In this document: positions 6,409-9,106 of the stretch, in pieces | Position numbering within the stretch: the first letter of the stretch is position 1 | Layout of the letters: each line of letters begins with the position of its first letter | DNA from: Chitinophagales bacterium | GTDB taxonomy: Bacteria > Bacteroidota > Bacteroidia > Chitinophagales > Chitinophagaceae | DNA: 9,106 nt | Direction of reading: 5' to 3' | Assembly (NCBI GenBank): GCA_013297585.1 | Contig: JAAFHG010000130.1 | Span: forward strand, 1 to 9,106 | Made by a program: the position numbers and the translations under genes | The notes under the pieces: model-generated | Databases searched by the model: none | What the model saw: the letters and a program-made list of their open reading frames with translations, nothing else | Told to the model about the DNA's origin: nothing

Positions 6409-7176
6409 TTACAATCTTGTTATCCAGTTTAGTACATAATCTGCAACTTCTTCCCAGCCTTCTTCACCACATATAAAATGGCTTCTTCCTTCAAATGCTT
6501 TAAAGTTGGTAATGCTGTTTTTGTCTTTATAAGCACTGGCTATTTTTTCAGTGAATGATGCGGGGAAAATATTGTCTTTGGTACCACCAATAAACAACAA
6601 AGGTTGATGCGGTTTTTTAAAATCAACGGCTGCAAATGCGGTTAGTAAAGTGTCTCTTGCTATTTTTCTGCTTTCGGGCACAGCTATTGTTTCATATAGT
6701 TTATCGCTTTCGGCTTTGGTATAATTATTAAAGAATGCATTGTGATACCATTCTCTACTACCTAAAAATTGAGAATTCCCTTTAAAGAAATTTAGAACTG
6801 GCAATACTACTTTAATGGTTGCAAATGGTGCAAACACATTTTTTGGTGGTGCACCATCTATACTTACACCAGCCACTACTTTATCTAGTTCAATCAATTT
6901 TTGCACTGCTAACCCTGCCAATGAATGACCAATAACAATCGGCTTTTCTGGCAAGCTGTCTATCAATTTTACAAGATTGTTTACAACATCTTTAAACCCT
7001 GTTTTTGTAAGTTTAGGATGAATGTTATTTCTTAACTCTTCAGGATTTCCTTCATGGCCAGGATTGGCTGGTGTATGTACTATAAATCCTTTTTCTTCAA
7101 AATAAGTTTTCCATTGTTTCCAGCTATTATTGGTTACAAATAAGCCGTGAATCAGAACGATAGTTTTTGTTTTCAT
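6409..7176 (-). CDS. Alpha/beta hydrolase
   Basis: This 255-residue cytoplasmic hydrolase starts at the ATG at 7176. A TTG start at 7200 would add eight residues, but the ATG places the first beta strand (KTIVLIHG) at the N-terminus as usual for the fold. His10-Gly11 belong to the oxyanion region. VIGHSLAG (81-88) is the nucleophile elbow with Ser85. GGTKDNIFPA carries Asp201, and EGRSHFICG carries His233, completing the triad. The substrate is unknown. Relatives are annotated as esterases, haloperoxidase-like or lipase-like enzymes, and none of the labels is safe here. The Crp/Fnr-type gene lies upstream on the same strand with a 72-base gap holding a palindrome, so control by that regulator is plausible. 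Its stop faces the nucleosidase stop across only 18 bases with no visible terminator. Confidence 0.85.
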   Translation of the reverse strand: MKTKTIVLIHGLFVTNNSWKQWKTYFEEKGFIVHTPANPGHEGNPEELRNNIHPKLTKTGFKDVVNNLVKLIDSLPEKPIVIGHSLAGLAVQKLIELDKVVAGVSIDGAPPKNVFAPFATIKVVLPVLNFFKGNSQFLGSREWYHNAFFNNYTKAESDKLYETIAVPESRKIARDTLLTAFAAVDFKKPHQPLLFIGGTKDNIFPASFTEKIASAYKDKNSITNFKAFEGRSHFICGEEGWEEVADYVLNWITRL

Positions 7177-7224
7177 GATTTTTATTTTTTGATAACACAA
7201 AGCTCTATCTACCCAGCAACAATA

Positions 7225-7244
7225 ATTTTAACCTAAGTTAAAAT
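7225..7244. promoter_or_regulatory. FNR-box-shaped palindrome, candidate operator
   Basis: ATTTTAAC (7225-7232), the spacer CTAA, then GTTAAAAT (7237-7244) form a perfect 8-4-8 inverted repeat. The inner part, TTAAC-N4-GTTAA, has the same 5-4-5 geometry as an FNR box. It sits 4 bases past the stop of the Crp/Fnr-type gene and 48 bases upstream of the hydrolase ATG on the minus strand. An AT-rich stem without a T tail makes a terminator less likely. Binding by the adjacent regulator is inferred. Confidence 0.5.
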
Positions 7245-7248
7245 CGTT

Positions 7249-7836
7249 CTATTTTTCAGAAATTCTCTTTCTAATACGACTTAGCGATGGCCCTTTAATA
7301 CCTAAGTAAGACGAAATATGGTACAATGGAATATTATTGAAGATGTCTGGCTGTTGTTGTATAAGGTCTAAATAGCGTTCTTCGGGTGTTTTAAAAATAA
7401 AGCCTTCAATTCTGCTCATGGTTACGTTAAAAGCTTCTTGCGCTAATAATCGTCCAAACTTTTCCCATTGATGCGATTGCTTATATAATGCTTGTAAATG
7501 ATTGATGTGAATGTATATCACTTCAGCGTCCGTCATTGCTTGGGTATAATAATCGCAGGGTATTTGATTTACAAAACTTTTAAAACTCACCACAAATCCA
7601 TTGCCCGAAAACAAAAAAACGTTCTTTTCTTCTATAGTGTTATCATCTAATAAATACGACCGAAACGCCCCTTTAACAATAAAACCAAGATACTTGCAAA
7701 TATGCCTTTGCTCGTTATAAAACTCACCTTTTTTAAATTGCTTGTATTGCCAAAACGATTGTGACAAATCAAAATCTTCTTGCGATATGCCTGCAAATTG
7801 GTACAATGCAAATGCTAGTTTTTCAGTTTCAGCCAT
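7249..7836 (-). CDS. Crp/Fnr-family transcriptional regulator
   Basis: This 195-residue protein has the Bacteroidota Crp/Fnr layout. Residues about 20-120 form a cNMP-binding-like beta roll, with KQFKKGEFYNEQ, then YLGFIVKGAFRSYLLDDNT, then EKNVFLFSGNGFV. A dimer helix follows (about 125-150, EKFGRLLAQEAFNVTMSRIEGF). A short C-terminal helix-turn-helix (about 171-192) has HISSYLGIKGPSLSRIRKRI. There is no cysteine cluster for an FNR iron-sulfur site. The residues that bind cAMP in E. coli CRP are not evident, so the ligand, if any, is unknown. Such regulators in this phylum often sit beside the single enzyme gene they control. Here the candidates are the alpha/beta hydrolase downstream and the NTF2-like gene, which diverges 80 bases away. 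Confidence 0.9.
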   Translation of the reverse strand: MAETEKLAFALYQFAGISQEDFDLSQSFWQYKQFKKGEFYNEQRHICKYLGFIVKGAFRSYLLDDNTIEEKNVFLFSGNGFVVSFKSFVNQIPCDYYTQAMTDAEVIYIHINHLQALYKQSHQWEKFGRLLAQEAFNVTMSRIEGFIFKTPEERYLDLIQQQPDIFNNIPLYHISSYLGIKGPSLSRIRKRISEK

Positions 7837-7849
7837 AGTAATTTAGTTG

Positions 7850-7905
7850 TGTAGTGAAGCTATCGTTATATTTAATGTGCTAGTAATTTAATTTTACACA
7901 CTACA
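7850..7905. promoter_or_regulatory. Symmetric heptamer pair in the divergent regulator/NTF2-like promoter region
   Basis: TGTAGTG (7850-7856) is matched by its reverse complement CACTACA (7899-7905), with 42 bases between. The pair brackets most of the 80-base spacer between the divergent genes, near both start codons. It could mark binding of one regulator on both sides, but a 7-base match over this distance can arise by chance. Confidence 0.25.
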
Positions 7906-7916
7906 ATATAAATTTT

Positions 7917-8375
7917 ATGAAACAAATAATATGCTTGTTAGTAACACTCAGTTTTGGTAGTATAATACATGCTCAAGCCAATGAAGAAGCCGCAGTAAAA
8001 GCCACAGTAAACCAATTGTTTACCGCTATGAAAATATCTGACGCAGCTTTACTTACTAGTTGTTTTGCTGATAGTGCTTTATTACAAACCATTGCTACCA
8101 ATAAACAAGGCAAAACAGTGATACGAAATGAAGCTATTGCAGATTTTGCAAAGCAAATAGCGCAGCTACCTAAAGGCGCAGCAGATGAACGCATCACTTT
8201 TGGTAGCGTACAAATAGATGGTGCTTTGGCCAATGTGTGGACGCCTTACTATTTTTACTACAACGGTAACTTTAGCCATTGCGGCGTGAATAATTTTGTA
8301 TTGGTAAAACAAAACAACGTTTGGAAAATTCAATACATTATTGATACAAGAAAAAAGCAAGGCTGCAACATGTAA
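7917..8375 (+). CDS. Secreted NTF2-like (SnoaL/lumazine-binding-like) protein
   Basis: This 152-residue protein begins with a Sec signal peptide: MKQ, a hydrophobic core, then SIIHA before Gln20. The mature domain of about 130 residues has the NTF2-like cone fold pattern. An amphipathic helix (EEAAVKATVNQLFTAMKISD, residues 23-42) leads into a segment starting LLTSCFADSALLQT. The end is a set of beta strands: ERITFGSVQIDGALANVWTP, then YFYYNGNFSHCG, then FVLVKQNNVWKIQYIIDTR. The last part (VLVKQNNVWKI) is the usual closing strand of this group. Members range from polyketide cyclases to proteins of no known activity, and no catalytic set is clear here. Two cysteines, in SHCG and near the C-terminus (QGCNM), could form a disulfide outside the cytoplasm. 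It diverges from the Crp/Fnr-type gene. Confidence 0.75.
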   Translation: MKQIICLLVTLSFGSIIHAQANEEAAVKATVNQLFTAMKISDAALLTSCFADSALLQTIATNKQGKTVIRNEAIADFAKQIAQLPKGAADERITFGSVQIDGALANVWTPYYFYYNGNFSHCGVNNFVLVKQNNVWKIQYIIDTRKKQGCNM

Positions 8376-8574
8376 TGATGCAATGCTCAATAATAACAGA
8401 TTATATATTTTATTGTATAATTTAAAATAAATCAATAAATATAATTAAATTTTAATTTATATTTATTTTATAGCCATGATCATACGGCTATAAGTTATAA
8501 ATACGCTACCTCACTTACTGATTATTGGCTTCAAATTAGTAACATAAAAACTTGCAAATCTTTATTGTGTTTGC
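8376..8574. other. Convergent intergenic region, AT-rich inverted repeats
   Basis: This spacer lies between the NTF2-like gene (plus strand) and the PID-CTERM-like gene (minus strand), whose ends face each other. It has an imperfect AT-only inverted repeat (8434-8449 against 8451-8467, one bulge) and next to it an 8-base-pair hairpin (marked separately). Nothing that looks like a gene is seen. It probably serves to end transcription from both sides. Confidence 0.5.
8468..8493. terminator. Possible bidirectional terminator hairpin
   Basis: TTATAGCC (8468-8475) pairs with GGCTATAA (8486-8493) around a 10-base loop that itself contains the palindrome ATGATCAT. The left flank is rich in A and T, so on the minus strand the hairpin is followed by A-rich rather than T-rich sequence. 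Its place between two convergent genes supports a terminator role more than its structure does. Confidence 0.35.
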
Positions 8575-8841
8575 TCACAAATAACCCAGACCACAATTGG
8601 CCTTGCTTCCTCCTACCTCCTTGCCTCTTTTCTCTTTGCATTTCTGCCTCTTCTCTTTCAATTTTTTTGCACCATAACCTACGCTAGCTGCTACAAGTAA
8701 GCTCAAGCCCCCATCTATTGGAACACTATCTGGGTCAGAACCACCTGAAAATGGCTGACTTACAGGCTGTGCCAATAATAACCTTGGTACAAGCATGATG
8801 GCTAGTAGTGTTAGTATCTGTATAATTGTAATTTTTTTCAT
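8575..8841 (-). CDS. Small exported protein with PID-CTERM-like sorting signal
   Basis: This 88-residue protein has three visible parts. Residues 1-24 are a signal peptide ending in LLLA before Gln25. Next is a short Pro/Ser/Gly/Asp spacer, QPVSQPFSGGSDPDS. VPIDGGLSLLVAASVGYGA (40-58) follows, then the basic run KKLKEKR. The PIDGG motif, hydrophobic helix and basic cluster are the layout of the PID-CTERM protein-sorting domain known from many tiny Bacteroidota proteins; this is recognition from memory, not a search. Such proteins usually end in or just after the basic cluster. This one continues for about 22 residues (to CGLGYL), and the tail is coded by purine-rich DNA with a 7-base rhythm. 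The mature chain before the sorting signal is almost empty, so a structural or sorting-substrate role is likelier than catalysis. Confidence 0.65.
   Translation of the reverse strand: MKKITIIQILTLLAIMLVPRLLLAQPVSQPFSGGSDPDSVPIDGGLSLLVAASVGYGAKKLKEKRQKCKEKRGKEVGGSKANCGLGYL
8608..8656 (-). repeat. Degenerate pyrimidine/purine heptamer run inside the PID-CTERM-like gene
   Basis: On the plus strand, 7-base words run in phase: TCCTCCT (8608), ACCTCCT (8615), TGCCTCT (8622), TTTCTCT (8629), then after one off word TCTGCCT (8643) and CTTCTCT (8650). The sequence also contains a near-duplicate, TGCCTCTTTTCTCTTT at 8622-8637 and TGCCTCTTCTCTTT at 8645-8658. It encodes roughly residues 62-78, the basic tail. 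The repeat is degenerate and the purine bias alone could imitate it, so the call is tentative. Confidence 0.4.
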
Positions 8842-8918
8842 TATATATTTTTTTTGGTACTACTGTTTGGCTGGTTGTATAAACCTGTGATTAGTTATTT
8901 TTTGTCTAATCCCTAGTT

Positions 8919-8974
8919 GTTTTTTGTTGTTTGTTTTGTGCTCTACGTTTCACATCTCACTTTTCACGTTTCAC
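8919..8974 (-). repeat. Degenerate tandem heptamer array behind the T9SS protein gene, eight in-phase units
   Basis: On the plus strand the last four words are GTTTCAC (8947), ATCTCAC (8954), TTTTCAC (8961) and GTTTCAC (8968), with GCTCTAC (8940) before them. GTTTTTT (8919), GTTGTTT (8926) and GTTTTGT (8933) continue in the same phase. Read on the minus strand, the direction of the adjoining gene, the first unit is GTGAAAC and begins 5 bases after the stop codon. The consensus GTGAAAY resembles the GTSAATR array at 178-212. Confidence 0.75.
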
Positions 8975-8979
8975 CTTGC

Positions 8980-9106
8980 TTATTCCTTCACAAAACGTTG
9001 TGTTTGTTTACCATCTGTTGTTTCTATTTCTAGTATGTAGCTACCTGCTGCTAGCTGGGCTGCTGGTATAGCTATAGATGTAGTACCTACCGCTAATTGG
9101 GTTTTC
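8980..9106 (-). CDS. C-terminal end of a protein with a type IX secretion sorting domain
   Basis: Only the last 41 residues and the TAA stop are inside the window; the gene begins beyond the right edge. The fragment reads KTQLAVGTTSIAIP, then AAQLAAGSYILEIETT, and ends DGKQTQRFVKE. The pattern of a hydrophobic-alternating strand, L-x-x-G-x-Y-x-L-x-I, then DGK and a final basic K-x-x-x-R-F-V-K is the hallmark of the T9SS type A C-terminal sorting domain. That domain directs proteins across the outer membrane of Bacteroidota, often with attachment to the surface. The functional part of the protein is not visible, so its role is unknown. The same strand carries the PID-CTERM-like gene 138 bases downstream, and a heptamer array sits directly behind this stop codon. 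Confidence 0.85.
   Translation of the reverse strand, partial: KTQLAVGTTSIAIPAAQLAAGSYILEIETTDGKQTQRFVKE

Noticed and set aside
7177..7200. TTG start that would add eight residues to the alpha/beta hydrolase
   Set aside because: The ATG at 7176 places the first strand of the fold at the N-terminus as is normal, and ATG is far more common. The extra residues add nothing recognisable.
7846..7874. Promoter for the NTF2-like gene (GTTG, 17 bases, TATATTTA)
   Set aside because: The last base of the -7 box does not match and the spacing is short, so the match is close to chance in AT-rich DNA.

Overview
The window looks like a chromosomal stretch from an AT-rich Bacteroidota genome, most likely in or near Chitinophagaceae. 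The support is: a type IX secretion C-terminal sorting domain at the right edge; a small protein with a PID-CTERM-like sorting signal; promoter-like sites of the TTG / TAnnTTTG type used by the Bacteroidota housekeeping sigma factor; and a uronate reductase of the short-chain dehydrogenase type, as is usual in this phylum. I see no tRNA, rRNA, CRISPR array, transposase or prophage gene.

Layout, left to right. Positions 1-1665 hold the end of a D-mannonate oxidoreductase-like SDR gene and an ExuT-like hexuronate transporter, closed by a strong hairpin-plus-T terminator. Positions 1763-3294 hold a two-gene unit: an amidohydrolase of the fuconolactonase type and an exported SGNH/GDSL hydrolase. 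A DUF937-like cytoplasmic protein follows (3366-3860), then a 404-base gap with two long hairpins and a promoter. That promoter serves a purine pair (4265-6390): an AzgA-type permease and a nucleosidase of the MTA/SAH family that carries a signal peptide. On the minus strand, convergent with this pair, lie an alpha/beta hydrolase (6409-7176) and a Crp/Fnr-type regulator (7249-7836), with an FNR-box-shaped palindrome between them. A secreted NTF2-like protein (7917-8375) diverges from the regulator. The right end has, on the minus strand, the PID-CTERM-like small protein (8575-8841) and the last 41 residues of a T9SS-secreted protein.

How the genes may work together. The left block fits uptake and oxidation or reduction of pectin- or glucuronan-derived sugars: import of hexuronate, reduction to mannonate, lactone opening and ester removal. 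The purine block fits salvage: a nucleosidase outside the inner membrane releases the base, and the permease imports it. Both readings are inferences from family membership and spacing.

The least explained signal is a set of degenerate tandem 7-base repeats. One set fills most of the SDR-transporter spacer and begins 3 bases after the SDR stop. A second follows the T9SS gene stop by 5 bases and has the same GTSA-type word in the same orientation relative to its upstream gene. A third, weaker set appears to encode the basic tail of the PID-CTERM-like protein. They resemble the short tandemly repeated repetitive (STRR) heptamers known from cyanobacteria. Their position right behind stop codons is the main lead in this window.
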